DNA of 51,909 nucleotides, from the NCBI GenBank assembly GCA_017854535.1, contig JAFMHL010000030.1:1-51909 (forward strand), written 5' to 3'. The notes below the pieces were generated by a model. It saw only the letters and a program-made list of their open reading frames with translations. It did not search any database and had not been told where the DNA came from. Both the position numbers and the translations under genes were made by a program. The DNA is from Nitratireductor sp. Its GTDB lineage: Bacteria; Pseudomonadota; Alphaproteobacteria; Rhizobiales; Rhizobiaceae. Position 1 is the stretch's first letter. Each line of letters opens with the position of its first letter. Shown here piece by piece: positions 17,704-26,391 of this stretch.

Positions 17704-18876
17704 CTATGCAATCCGGCTCACTATGGCTTTAAAGGCACCGAGAAACTTCTCAGCATCTTCATTGGTAGTCAATGCCCCTGTTGAAACCCGCAACGCGCAG
17801 ACAGCAAGATCATCTTCCACACCCATAGCCGCAAGGACATGGGATTTTTTTACTTTGCCTGATGAACATGCAGAGCCCGAAGAAACGGCAACCCCTGCAA
17901 GGTCCAGCGAAATTAGCGCAGTTTCAGCTTTTACACCGGGTACCGCAAAACAACTTGTATTGGGAAGTCTATTTTCTCCCCTGCAAAAGAACACAGGCTC
18001 ACCCGCCTTATTCCCCGCTTCTGCACATATAGTACCGACACCTGCTTCAATCGAGTCCCGAAGTAGCGTCATTTGGTCTATTTTTGTGGTTTGTGACGAT
18101 ATTTCTGCTGCAGCTGCGCCAAATCCTGCAATAGCTGCGATATTTTCGGTGCCGCCACGCTGGAAATTCTCCTGGCCACCGCCGATAATCATAGGTTGTG
18201 GCGAAATCGACGCATCTCCGAAGATTAAAGCGCCTGCTCCCTTGGGCCCACCAATCTTGTGGCTGGAAACAATTACGAAATGGGCCGCCAGCGTTGAGAC
18301 TTCAAACGCGATTTTGCCTAAAGCCTGAACCGCATCAACAACTAAAAAACCATTATGAGCATGAACCAAGTCAGCAATCGTAGAAATAGGCTGGATGATA
18401 CCTGTTTCATTATTAGCCAACATTACCGCGACCATTGGCGCACCGGACGTTTGATCATGAGCGAGAAGCGTATTTTCCAGCTCAGCCAGATCGATAAGGC
18501 CTGCTTCTGTTACTTTCAAAAAAGAAATCTGTTCTTTGGCGAAACGCCCCCCGGCCAATACGCATGGATGCTCAATTGCAGAAACATACAGCTTTGACAC
18601 ATGAACTTCACGGCCCGCAGCGCGGATAATGGGCGACAAAGCTTGGTTTGCGGCTTCGCTGGCTCCGGATGTGAAAACAATTTGATTGCCTTTGGCGCCG
18701 ACTGCCTTACCCAATTGCGAACGGGCCTTCTCTATAATTTTCAGGCTAGCACGCCCTTCAAAATGGACCGACGAAGGATTTCCAGTGGCATCAAGAGCAG
18801 CAATCATGGCTTCGCGGGCGCTCGGCAGAAGCGGAGCGCTGGCATTATAATCCAAATAGATGCGATTCTGTGCCAT
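17704..18876 (-). CDS. Cysteine desulfurase, NifS/IscS type (sufS2 of the operon)
   Basis: The protein has 390 residues of group I cysteine desulfurases, distinct from the SufS later in the operon. It shows IYLDYNASAPLLP, NPSSVHFEGRASLKII, the PLP-binding VSSHKIGGPKGAGAL, and the long flexible loop with the catalytic Cys in VAVSSGSACSSGKVKKSHVL. The HENT-like motif reads AIEHPCVL. It starts the suf operon, matching the rhizobial S2BCDS1XA order. It could feed SufBCD or general sulfur trafficking. An Irr-type palindrome lies 140 bases upstream of its ATG. Confidence 0.92.
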   Translation of the reverse strand: MAQNRIYLDYNASAPLLPSAREAMIAALDATGNPSSVHFEGRASLKIIEKARSQLGKAVGAKGNQIVFTSGASEAANQALSPIIRAAGREVHVSKLYVSAIEHPCVLAGGRFAKEQISFLKVTEAGLIDLAELENTLLAHDQTSGAPMVAVMLANNETGIIQPISTIADLVHAHNGFLVVDAVQALGKIAFEVSTLAAHFVIVSSHKIGGPKGAGALIFGDASISPQPMIIGGGQENFQRGGTENIAAIAGFGAAAAEISSQTTKIDQMTLLRDSIEAGVGTICAEAGNKAGEPVFFCRGENRLPNTSCFAVPGVKAETALISLDLAGVAVSSGSACSSGKVKKSHVLAAMGVEDDLAVCALRVSTGALTTNEDAEKFLGAFKAIVSRIA

Positions 18877-19015
18877 TGAGTTGTTTGATGTCTCTCGTTC
18901 AGCCGATTTTTGCGCATAAGCGTACTAATTCGCCAACAATGCGCATTTTTCTTGTATTTCACAGTGCCAATTGTCTAAGAAGACCCATGAAGGCGACCTA
19001 CAGCACATCGGCCTC

Positions 19016-19030
19016 TTAGAATTATTCTAA
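19016..19030. promoter_or_regulatory. Irr-type iron control element (ICE box)
   Basis: TTAGAA-TTA-TTCTAA is a perfect inverted repeat with six-base arms and a three-base spacer. It matches the core of the TTTAGAA-N3-TTCTAAA element bound by the heme-responsive regulator Irr in Rhizobiales. It lies between the divergent suf operon (140 bases from its first codon) and the hydrolase gene (80 bases). In several Rhizobiales the suf operon is a known or predicted Irr target. Two AAGGTCA direct repeats (19031-19037 and 19055-19061) follow it. Confidence 0.72.
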
Positions 19031-19109
19031 AAGGTCATAAATTGCCTATGCAGTAAGGTCAAGCCAAACCCAAATTTGCGCGGGAAAATCCGCTATTTCA
19101 GGAGCAACT

Positions 19110-19793
19110 ATGCCAGAAGTTATTTTCAACGGACCAACCGGACGCCTTGAAGGCCGTTACCAGCCATCAGCCGACCGGACAGCGCCTATCGCAATTATTT
19201 TGCATCCGCACCCTCATCCAAAATTCGGCGGCACAATGAACAACCAGATCGTCTATGATCTGTTTTACATGTTTGTCGAGCGAGGCTTTACGACTTTGCG
19301 ATTTAACTTTCGCGGTGTTGGTCGCAGCCAAGGCGAGTTTGACCACGGCATGGGCGAATTGTCTGATGCGGCGGCAGCGCTTGATTGGGTTCAAACTTTG
19401 CATCCAGATTCCCGTGGCTGCTGGGTTGGTGGTTTCTCGTTCGGCGCATGGATCGGCATGCAATTGCTGATGCGCCGCCCGGAAATCGAAGGCTTCATTT
19501 CTGTTGCGCCCCCGGCAAATCTTTATGACTTTGCGTTTCTTGCGCCCTGCCCGTCTTCGGGTCTGATTATTCATGGAGACAAAGACCGTTTTGCTCCCCC
19601 AGCAGACACTCAATTGCTGGTCGATAAACTGAAAACCCAAAAAGGCATCATGATCACGCAGAATACGATTGAAGGCGCGAACCACTTTTTCACAGAGCAC
19701 CATGACTTGTTGATTGAAGAATGTGGAACCTATCTCGACAAGCGCCTTGGCATTATCGAAGGCGGCGTTGAAGAGACAATGCTACTGCGATAA
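19110..19793 (+). CDS. Alpha/beta hydrolase
   Basis: The protein has 227 residues. The family pattern is IILHPHPHPKFGGTMNNQIV and LRFNFRGVGRSQGEFDHG. The nucleophile is the serine of GFSFG (about residue 112), the acid is in IIHGDKDRFAPP and the histidine in GANHFF. These match the short dienelactone-hydrolase-like, YtfL/CocE-related group of cytoplasmic hydrolases common in Rhizobiales. The substrate is unknown. A CAGGAGCAACT ribosome binding site sits just before ATG. It shares its promoter region with the suf operon, so iron control may affect it too. The gene ends 22 bases before the deiminase. Confidence 0.9.
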   Translation: MPEVIFNGPTGRLEGRYQPSADRTAPIAIILHPHPHPKFGGTMNNQIVYDLFYMFVERGFTTLRFNFRGVGRSQGEFDHGMGELSDAAAALDWVQTLHPDSRGCWVGGFSFGAWIGMQLLMRRPEIEGFISVAPPANLYDFAFLAPCPSSGLIIHGDKDRFAPPADTQLLVDKLKTQKGIMITQNTIEGANHFFTEHHDLLIEECGTYLDKRLGIIEGGVEETMLLR

Positions 19794-19815
19794 GCTTTTA
19801 GCAAAGGGAAGAACC

Positions 19816-20898
19816 ATGAATAGGCGCAGTTTTTCTAATGGCGCGATAAGTCTTGCAACTTCCCTTTTGTTTTCAAAAGAAGGCCATGCACAAGCCGATC
19901 AAGGACTATGGGTCCCTCCAGAAGAAGACCCACATGAACTTACATTCATGCAATGGCCAGTAAACAAGACCGTGCATCCCAATTCCCAATTCCTGACAAT
20001 CCTGCAGCAGACCATTGCGGATATTGCCAATTCGATTGCAGAATTCGAGCGAGTCACCCTTTTAGTTGCCTCTAATGACCAACTTGCTGCCAAAAAACTT
20101 CTCTCAGAGAAAATAGAGATATGGGATATTCCTACTGAAGATCTTTGGGCGCGGGATTCAGGTCCGCTATTTGCCAAGAAACCAGATGGCTCTCTGGTGG
20201 TCAGCCATATCCAGTTTAATGGATGGGGTAACAAGCAGGTTCATAAGCGCGATGGCACGATTGCTGCGAAGATTGCAGAACGCCTAGGCGTCGAATTGGT
20301 TGCTTCCGGTCTAGTGGGCGAAGCTGGCGGAGTTGAACATGATGGGCACGGCTTACTGGCGGCCCATGAGAGCTCTTGGGTCAATTCAAACAGAAACCCC
20401 GGACTTACGAAAGACGAAATCGAAAAACGTCTTCTGCTAGCCTATGGCGCAGAAAAAATGGTTTGGACAGAAGGCGTCTACGGCGAAGATATTACAGACT
20501 ACCATATTGATAGCCTAGCGAGGTTTACAGGGCCTGGCCGTGTTTTAATCAATTTGCCAGATGAACCAGATCTGGATGATCCGTTCCATCTAGCTGCGTT
20601 GGAAACATATGATAAACTGGTTGAAGAAGGCTTGGAGATCGAAGTGATATCCGAACCCAGCAAACGCCGCATCAAAAGCTTTGACTTCGTTGCATCCTAC
20701 GCAAATTACTATGTTTGCAATGGCGCAGTAATAGCGGCTCAATTTGGAGACAGGGTAACTGATCAAGCAGCAATAGCGGCTATGAAACGCCATTATCCCG
20801 ATCGGGAAATCGTTACGCTAAATGTGGATGCTTTGGGTGAAGTTGGCGGCGGCATTCACTGTGCAACTCAACAAATGCCAAAGGCAGGACAAAGATGA
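19816..20898 (+). CDS. Agmatine deiminase / peptidyl-arginine deiminase family protein, Tat-exported
   Basis: The protein has 360 residues from ATG 19816, preceded by AAGGGAAGAACC; the frame extends upstream to 19714 but that part is not homologous. A twin-arginine signal (MNRRSFSNGAISLATSLLFS, ending near HAQA) precedes the five-bladed propeller domain of the guanidine-group-modifying family. Catalytic features are WARDSGPLF, GGVEHDGHG, the histidine in ITDYHIDSLARF and the nucleophile cysteine in GGGIHCATQQ. It would hydrolyse a guanidino group to a ureido group plus ammonia. Cytosolic AguA acts on agmatine; a periplasmic location suggests a different substrate or scavenging role. It overlaps the next gene by four bases (ATGA). 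Confidence 0.9.
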   Translation: MNRRSFSNGAISLATSLLFSKEGHAQADQGLWVPPEEDPHELTFMQWPVNKTVHPNSQFLTILQQTIADIANSIAEFERVTLLVASNDQLAAKKLLSEKIEIWDIPTEDLWARDSGPLFAKKPDGSLVVSHIQFNGWGNKQVHKRDGTIAAKIAERLGVELVASGLVGEAGGVEHDGHGLLAAHESSWVNSNRNPGLTKDEIEKRLLLAYGAEKMVWTEGVYGEDITDYHIDSLARFTGPGRVLINLPDEPDLDDPFHLAALETYDKLVEEGLEIEVISEPSKRRIKSFDFVASYANYYVCNGAVIAAQFGDRVTDQAAIAAMKRHYPDREIVTLNVDALGEVGGGIHCATQQMPKAGQR

Positions 20899-21344
20899 GT
20901 TGGATAGCTAAACACAGTTCTATAATTCAAACAGTGTCCGCACTCATCACTGCCATTGTAGCATTGGGTGCTCTTATTGGTGTCAAAATACAACTCGATG
21001 AAGCTGAACGTTTGCAAGGCTTGCAATCAGCAAGAGACGCTTACCGCTCGCATCTGATTTTGGCAGTTTCTAATCCAGACTTTGCAGAGCCGTCAGACAC
21101 ATGCGCTTTGCTGCAATCTGAAAAAGCGGCTGCTTATCGAGCGTTTGTCGATCATTTGCTATATTCGGCTGAACAAATGCTTGATGCAGAAGAAGATTGG
21201 GAGGCAACCTTCAAAGAAGAACTGGAACCTCACGGTCAATATCTATGCCCTGAAGAAGGTGCCGTTGGCCGCACTTGGGAAGTCAATAAACTGGTTAGCG
21301 ACATAATAAAGGAGCAGTGCGCAATCGTATCTGCGTGCCAGTGA
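20895..21344 (+). CDS. Hypothetical protein with an N-terminal membrane anchor
   Basis: The product has 149 residues. Residues 10-30 (IIQTVSALITAIVALGALIG) form a transmembrane segment; the remaining 120 residues are predicted helical and acidic (SEKAAAYRAFVDHLLYSAEQ, then MLDAEEDWEATFKEELEPHG). Cysteines in SDTCALL, YLCPEE, EQCAI and VSACQ suggest disulfides if the soluble part is in the periplasm. No family is recognised. The start overlaps the stop of the deiminase and the next gene starts 14 bases later, so it belongs to this operon and may anchor or partner the exported deiminase. Confidence 0.72.
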   Translation: MSWIAKHSSIIQTVSALITAIVALGALIGVKIQLDEAERLQGLQSARDAYRSHLILAVSNPDFAEPSDTCALLQSEKAAAYRAFVDHLLYSAEQMLDAEEDWEATFKEELEPHGQYLCPEEGAVGRTWEVNKLVSDIIKEQCAIVSACQ

Positions 21345-21358
21345 ATGAGAAGGTAAAA

Positions 21359-22219
21359 ATGAAATCCACACCTCAGCACCCTGCCCCGTCTGACGCGCAA
21401 GAACGCAAAGCGGTCAAACCAGTCATCTGCTATCCGATTGATACGCTGCCAGCCTATGACGCGATTTTTTATGATCGAGCGCGCGATCAAATGGCTCTTG
21501 TTGATAGCGCCATGGTTCAACCGCGCGATGCTTCAACATTCAAAGTTCCTGCCGGACATTTCTTTCGAATTGTCTGCCCAGAAGGGCCGCAAGTTGGTGA
21601 CCTGAATTTGTGGAGTGCTGACAATCTGAATGAACGATTTTTCAGCGGTAAGACCCGAGCGCTGCATGGGACACATGTCAGCACCGGAAACAAGCTATGG
21701 AGCAATCTTCCCTTTATGCGCCCAATGGCGACGGTTACCGCTGATACGCTTGATTGGTATGGTTGGGACGAATTTGGCGGGAGTGTCCACGATGTTATAG
21801 GCACGCGTTGCGATCCCTATACCAACAAATTATTGTCCGGCGGTGACTACCATTATTGCTGTCATTCAAACCTGACGAGAGCGCTCGCTGATCAAACAGG
21901 TCTTTCACTGAAAGAAGCAGAGCCGCATGTGCATGATGTGCTCAATGTTTTCATGTGTACCGGGTTCACTCAAGACACCCATCAATATTTTATGAAAGCC
22001 AGTCCCGTTCGCAAGGGTGACTATATCGAATTCTTTGCAGAGATCGACTTGATCGGCGGGCTGTCAGCCTGTCCGGGTGGCGATTGCAGCGCATCCCATT
22101 CCAGCGAAGAAGCGAAATGCTATCCCCTATTGGTTGAAATTTACAAACCTAAAGATGGGGCATTGGGCAACTGGAAGCCAACTGCATTAAATGGGTATGA
22201 TGGAACGCATGGGAGATGA
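21359..22219 (+). CDS. DUF1989 / urea-carboxylase-associated family protein
   Basis: The protein has 286 residues from ATG 21359, with GAGAAGG upstream. It carries the DUF1989 pattern: VPAGHFFRIVCPEGPQVGDL, NLWSADNLNERFFSGKTRAL, GTRCDPYTNKLLSGGDYHYC, HDVLNVFMCTGFTQDTHQYF and the cysteine motif LSACPGGDCS near the end. Members called urea-carboxylase-associated proteins include CgdA/CgdB, which deiminate carboxyguanidine in guanidine catabolism. Those act as a pair with a carboxylase, neither of which is here. Placed after an arginine-deiminase-fold protein, a role in guanidino or amino-nitrogen use is suggested but not shown. No signal peptide is visible. Confidence 0.85.
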   Translation: MKSTPQHPAPSDAQERKAVKPVICYPIDTLPAYDAIFYDRARDQMALVDSAMVQPRDASTFKVPAGHFFRIVCPEGPQVGDLNLWSADNLNERFFSGKTRALHGTHVSTGNKLWSNLPFMRPMATVTADTLDWYGWDEFGGSVHDVIGTRCDPYTNKLLSGGDYHYCCHSNLTRALADQTGLSLKEAEPHVHDVLNVFMCTGFTQDTHQYFMKASPVRKGDYIEFFAEIDLIGGLSACPGGDCSASHSSEEAKCYPLLVEIYKPKDGALGNWKPTALNGYDGTHGR

Positions 22220-22323
22220 ATTTCCTTTTTTGGGGCGACGGTTTTTACTGCCTTTATGCAACAACAAATCGTCCCATTTCCCAGATATTCAATAGCCTTG
22301 CTTAATAGCCTGAAAGGACGCCG

Positions 22324-22833
22324 ATGTTTTTCCGCCAATTGATTGCATCAGCCTTTGTCCTCTCTTTGGTCTGGTCTTCGGCACAAACGGCAAGTGCACT
22401 GAGTTGCGCGCCCGCGGATATCGCCCGCTCCTTTCAGTATTGGAATGACGCGCCACAGGAATACCTAATTGCTGGGGGTGTCTTAACATCAACCATGCCG
22501 CTTCCAAAAATGCCAAAAAGATCTGGTAACATCAATAAACCGAACAAACCAACTCCGCGCATTGATAAGTTTTCAGGCGTTGCAATCGGTGGGACAAAAA
22601 ACATGAAATGAGCAAGCAAAGTAATCGTTGCGCCAAGTTGCGCAGGACCATGGTGCGCGGGATATCCTGAAAGTGGCGCAGAGGCCGTTATGGCGCTCGA
22701 AAAAACCAGCTTTGGCTATCGGCTCAACCTTGGTCCATGTGGTGGAAATATTTTCACTCAAGACCTAGAAGCAAAAGAAAATGCCCTGCGCCAATGCCTG
22801 TCAGGAAAATGTCCACCGAGTTTGGGTAGATAA
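22324..22833 (+). pseudogene. Secreted hypothetical protein interrupted by an in-frame TGA
   Basis: The frame opens with a signal peptide (LIASAFVLSLVWSSAQTASA, cleavage before LSCAP) and continues YWNDAPQEYLIAGGVLTS to TGA 22609-22611. The same frame then stays open to TAA 22831-22833 and reads VIVAPSCAGPWCAGYPESGA, LEKTSFGYRLNLGPCGGNIF and QCLSGKCPPSLGR. Both halves look like one rhizobial cysteine-rich secreted family of about 170 residues, so a single nonsense mutation is the simplest explanation. TGA is used as an ordinary stop elsewhere in the window and no selenocysteine context is evident. The first half alone (95 residues) is likely not functional. Function of the family is unknown. 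Confidence 0.68.
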
Positions 22834-22848
22834 AACGATTTGCGCTCC

Positions 22849-23835
22849 CTAACTGTGCCCCTGAACAGCCACCGGCTTATAGGCCGCTTCAAGGTATTTG
22901 ATCTGAGATGCAGTGAGCGAAATATCAAGTGCTGCGATGGCCTCTTCCAACTGCCATGGCTTTGTAGCCCCAACGATCGGCGCGGTGATAAAAGGCTTTG
23001 AGAGAACCCAAGCATACGCTACTTGCGCAGGCTTTGCGCCTATGTCTTTTGCGACTTTTTCCACACGGCGCAGAATTTCGTAATCCTGTTTCGAGCCGAA
23101 ATAACCTTGATGCAGCTTGTCCGTTTTAGCACGGTTGGACTGTTCGCCATCCTTCGGGCGATTGCCAGCCAGGAAGCCCCGCGCAATCGGCGACCATGGC
23201 ACAACGCCAATGCCCTGATCCTCACAATATGGCATCATTTCACGTTCTTCTTCGCGATAGACAAGATTGTAAAAATTCTGCATAGCAGCAAATTGCTGAC
23301 TGCCGATTTCTTTTTGCAGGGCGCGCAATTTTGCAAATTGCCAAGCCCACATGGAAGAAGCGCCTAGATAAAGTACTTTGCCCTGACGCAGCAATTGATC
23401 GAACGCGGCGCAAATCTCTTCGAAAGGCGCATTGCCAATCAGGCGGTGGATATAAAGCAAATCGATATAATCCGTCTGAAGGCGTTTTAGCGAACCCTCG
23501 CAGGCCTCGATGATATGTTTGCGCGACAGGCCTTTATCGTTAGCCCCCTCGCCCATGGCATTGGCGAGTTTCGTTGCCAGCACGCCATCTGAGCGCTTCG
23601 CCCAATATTTCTTCATGGCGCGACCGGTGATTTCTTCAGATGCACCAGCGCCATACATATCGGCCGTATCCCAGAAATATATTCCTGCATCAGCAGCTAC
23701 TTTGAAATTAGCTTGCGAAGCGTCTTCGTCTATGACCCAAGGATGCGGTTCACGTCCAGGCACGCCAAAGCTCATGCAGCCAAGGCATAGTTTTGAGACC
23801 ATCAGGCCGGATTTTCCAAGTTGGACAGATTTCAT
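22849..23835 (-). CDS. Aldo/keto reductase
   Basis: The protein has 328 residues from ATG 23835 (MKSVQLGKSGLMVSKLCLGC). The upstream in-frame 14 codons overlap anmK and are rejected. It is a (beta/alpha)8 barrel with the AKR tetrad: Asp and Tyr in WDTADMYGAGASEEITGRAM, Lys in VLATKLANAM and His in DYIDLLYIHRL. The NADPH site is in PIVGATKPWQLEEAIAAL. It resembles the AKR families that reduce aldehydes and ketones with broad specificity; the physiological substrate is unknown. It starts ten bases after the anmK stop on the same strand and is probably co-transcribed. Confidence 0.9.
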   Translation of the reverse strand: MKSVQLGKSGLMVSKLCLGCMSFGVPGREPHPWVIDEDASQANFKVAADAGIYFWDTADMYGAGASEEITGRAMKKYWAKRSDGVLATKLANAMGEGANDKGLSRKHIIEACEGSLKRLQTDYIDLLYIHRLIGNAPFEEICAAFDQLLRQGKVLYLGASSMWAWQFAKLRALQKEIGSQQFAAMQNFYNLVYREEEREMMPYCEDQGIGVVPWSPIARGFLAGNRPKDGEQSNRAKTDKLHQGYFGSKQDYEILRRVEKVAKDIGAKPAQVAYAWVLSKPFITAPIVGATKPWQLEEAIAALDISLTASQIKYLEAAYKPVAVQGHS

Positions 23836-23845
23836 ATCAGACGCT

Positions 23846-25036
23846 CTATTTTGATTTCGGTAGAGCCAGTTTGCCACCGGATACCGGCACTTTACAACCC
23901 GTTGTCATGGGAAATGTAAGCGGCAGTTTTTTCAAGGAAAGTACCGCCAGATAGGCCCAAGCTTCCGCTTCCATGCTGTCGCCGTTCAACCCTACTTCTT
24001 CTGCAGGAACCACTTTCGCACCATTTTCTTTCGAGGCCAGCTTTTTAAGATCGTCCATAATGGCTGGGTTTTTGCGCCCGCCGCCACAGATGATCCAAAG
24101 CTTAGGCGCTTCCGGCAAATGATCGCAGGCTTTGATAATAGCTACTGCACTGATATGCGCTAGAGTTCTTGCGCCATCCTCCAACGATGCACTACCAGAT
24201 GCCGGCGGTTTAAAATCATTTCTATCCAAAGACTTGGGGATGGTTTGTTCAAAGAATGATTCAGCTAAATAGGTTTGGGCGATTTGTTGTATCACCCCGC
24301 CTTCAGCGGCAATCGCTCCCCCTTGATCGAACGGGATGCCGCCCTCTGTCTGTACCCACTGATCAATCAACGCATTTCCGGGGCCAGTGTCAAAGGCAAT
24401 CAATTCGCCATTTGTACCGATATAGCTGATATTGGATATGCCTCCAATATTGACGAAAGCAATCGGTAGTTTGGATTTATAGGGCTCATCCAATCCTGCT
24501 GCCAATGCTTGATGGAAGACCGGCACCAAAGGCGCGCCCTGCCCGCCATAGGCCATATCATTGGAACGCATATCATAAATACAAGCTATCCCGGTTTTAT
24601 CGGCAAGTAGTTGCCCGTCACCCAATTGCACCGTGAACCCTTTGTCTGGGCGGTGCAAAACCGTTTGCCCATGAAAGCCAATAACATCCAAATTCTGGCT
24701 GGCAAGGTTAGCATCTGCCAAGAACTGCTTCACTGCCTTAGCATGGCGCAAGGTGATCTCAGATTCCAGTTCAACCAGCGCTGCAGGAAGTTTTCGGTCT
24801 TTCCCAACTGACTTTGCCAATTCCAGGCTTTCTGCCAAGCGCGAGCGAAACGGGGCCTCATAGGAATATTCTCTTGTTGCTAAAAGCTCAGCTTTGCCAA
24901 CACCATCTGTTTTCAAAAGCGCGACATCGATGCCGTCCATCGAAGTGCCACTCATTAAGCCAATTGATAGCAATATCGGTTTTTTCGCCAATTGATCGGC
25001 TATTTTTTTGATTTCATCGCTGTCGGTCATTTGCAA
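23846..25036 (-). CDS. anmK: Anhydro-N-acetylmuramic acid kinase
   Basis: The protein has 396 residues; typical AnmK is 365-390. The N-terminal phosphate loop is SIGLMSGTSMDGIDVALLKT (about 24-43). Other family blocks are DVIGFHGQTVLHRPDKG, MAYGGQGAPLVPVFHQALAA, VNIGGISNISYIG, IAFDTGPGNALIDQWVQ and CGGGRKNPAIMDDL. It cleaves and phosphorylates 1,6-anhydro-MurNAc to MurNAc-6-phosphate during cell-wall recycling. The start is either ATG 25036 or the second ATG at 25030; there is no strong ribosome binding site for either. It is divergent from tyrS across 100 bases, an arrangement found in other Rhizobiales. Confidence 0.95.
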   Translation of the reverse strand: MQMTDSDEIKKIADQLAKKPILLSIGLMSGTSMDGIDVALLKTDGVGKAELLATREYSYEAPFRSRLAESLELAKSVGKDRKLPAALVELESEITLRHAKAVKQFLADANLASQNLDVIGFHGQTVLHRPDKGFTVQLGDGQLLADKTGIACIYDMRSNDMAYGGQGAPLVPVFHQALAAGLDEPYKSKLPIAFVNIGGISNISYIGTNGELIAFDTGPGNALIDQWVQTEGGIPFDQGGAIAAEGGVIQQIAQTYLAESFFEQTIPKSLDRNDFKPPASGSASLEDGARTLAHISAVAIIKACDHLPEAPKLWIICGGGRKNPAIMDDLKKLASKENGAKVVPAEEVGLNGDSMEAEAWAYLAVLSLKKLPLTFPMTTGCKVPVSGGKLALPKSK

Positions 25037-25136
25037 TTTTCGTATTTCCGATTATGAAAAGGCCAAACACCACCCTGCCTGTTTAAAAATTGGCAAAAAG
25101 TGAATCACCTAAATAACTTATACGGAAAAATCGATC

Positions 25137-26387
25137 ATGTCCGGGTTCAAGTCCGACTTCCTCAATACACTTTCTGAACGCGGCTTTATTCATCAGATTT
25201 CCGATGAGACAGGCCTAGATGCGCAGCTCTGCAAAGAGCCTACTTCATGTTATATCGGCTTTGATGCCACCGCACCGTCCTTGCATGCAGGCAGTCTTGT
25301 CCAGATCATGTTGTTATATTGGTTCCAGCAAACCGGACATAAGCCAATCGCACTCATGGGCGGCGGCACAACAATGGTCGGGGACCCATCTGGCAAAGAT
25401 GAAAGCCGTAAAATGTTGACGGCTGATATGATTGATCAAAATAAAGCTGGTATCAAACGGGTCTTCTCGAAATTTCTTAAGTTTGAAGACCAAGGCGGCA
25501 CTGCTATTATGGCCGACAATGCCGACTGGTTGCTTGAACTCAAATATGTAGATTTTCTACGCGAATATGGTCGGCATTTTTCGGTCAATGCGATGCTTGC
25601 TCGTGACTCGGTGAAAATGCGCCTGGAGCGCGAACAGCATTTGTCGTTCCTTGAATTCAATTACATGATTTTGCAGGCTTATGACTATGTCGAACTGAAC
25701 AAGCGTTATGATTGCCGTTTGCAAATGGGCGGATCAGACCAATGGGGAAATATTGTTTCCGGTGTTGACCTTGGTCGCCGTGCTGGTGCTCCAGACCTAT
25801 TTGCGCTGACCACACCACTTCTTACCACTTCGTCCGGCGCGAAGATGGGTAAGACGGCCGATGGCGCAGTGTGGCTCGAAGAAGATATGTTGTCTGCCTA
25901 TGATTATTGGCAATATTGGCGCAATTGCGAAGATGCTGATGTGGCCCGCTTCATGAAACTATTCACCGCTCTTCCTATGGATGAAATTGCCCGCTATGGC
26001 GCGCTGGAAGGCGCTGAAATGAATGAGGCCAAGAAAGTATTGGCAACAGAAGCAACAGCAATGGTGCATGGGCGCGAAACAGCTGAGCAATCAGCCGAGA
26101 CTGCCCGCAAGACGTTTGAAGAAGGTGCGGCTGCCGACACTTTGCCAACAATTTCTGTTTCAGAAAGTGACTTGGGCGCGGGGATTGGATTGCTAAGTTT
26201 GATGGTTGAGGCAGGTTTCGCATCCTCGAATGGAGAAGCCCGTCGCCATATTAAAGGTGGCGCTATTCGCATCAATGATAAGCAAATAACAGACGAACAA
26301 CTCAATGTATCCTCAATGATGAAAAATGCTGATGGTGCGATCAAGTTGTCTATAGGCAAGAAGAAGCACGTTCTAATAAAGTCCTGA
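25137..26387 (+). CDS. tyrS: Tyrosyl-tRNA synthetase
   Basis: The protein has 416 residues of class I, TyrS type 1. The HIGH-equivalent is in [19 protein letters not shown] and the KMSKS-equivalent is [12 protein letters not shown] (about 235). [14 protein letters not shown] is the tyrosine/ATP site block. The C-terminal S4 RNA-binding domain covers about residues 352-416 ([20 protein letters not shown]). It charges tRNA-Tyr. Its stop is four bases from the stop of the convergent AsmA-like gene, leaving no room for a separate terminator. Confidence 0.97.
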   Translation: MSGFKSDFLNTLSERGFIHQISDETGLDAQLCKEPTSCYIGFDATAPSLHAGSLVQIMLLYWFQQTGHKPIALMGGGTTMVGDPSGKDESRKMLTADMIDQNKAGIKRVFSKFLKFEDQGGTAIMADNADWLLELKYVDFLREYGRHFSVNAMLARDSVKMRLEREQHLSFLEFNYMILQAYDYVELNKRYDCRLQMGGSDQWGNIVSGVDLGRRAGAPDLFALTTPLLTTSSGAKMGKTADGAVWLEEDMLSAYDYWQYWRNCEDADVARFMKLFTALPMDEIARYGALEGAEMNEAKKVLATEATAMVHGRETAEQSAETARKTFEEGAAADTLPTISVSESDLGAGIGLLSLMVEAGFASSNGEARRHIKGGAIRINDKQITDEQLNVSSMMKNADGAIKLSIGKKKHVLIKS

Positions 26388-26391
26388 CGCG

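Noticed and set aside
17432-18328. Long open frame on the plus strand (298 codons) over sufB and the first desulfurase
   Set aside because: It runs antisense to two well supported genes, has biased composition from complementary codons, no ribosome binding site and no recognisable motif.
22609-22611. TGA as selenocysteine or reassigned tryptophan codon
   Set aside because: TGA ends many intact genes in the window, prfB with its UGA-sensing frameshift is present, and there is no suitable SECIS-like context or conserved Trp/Cys position.
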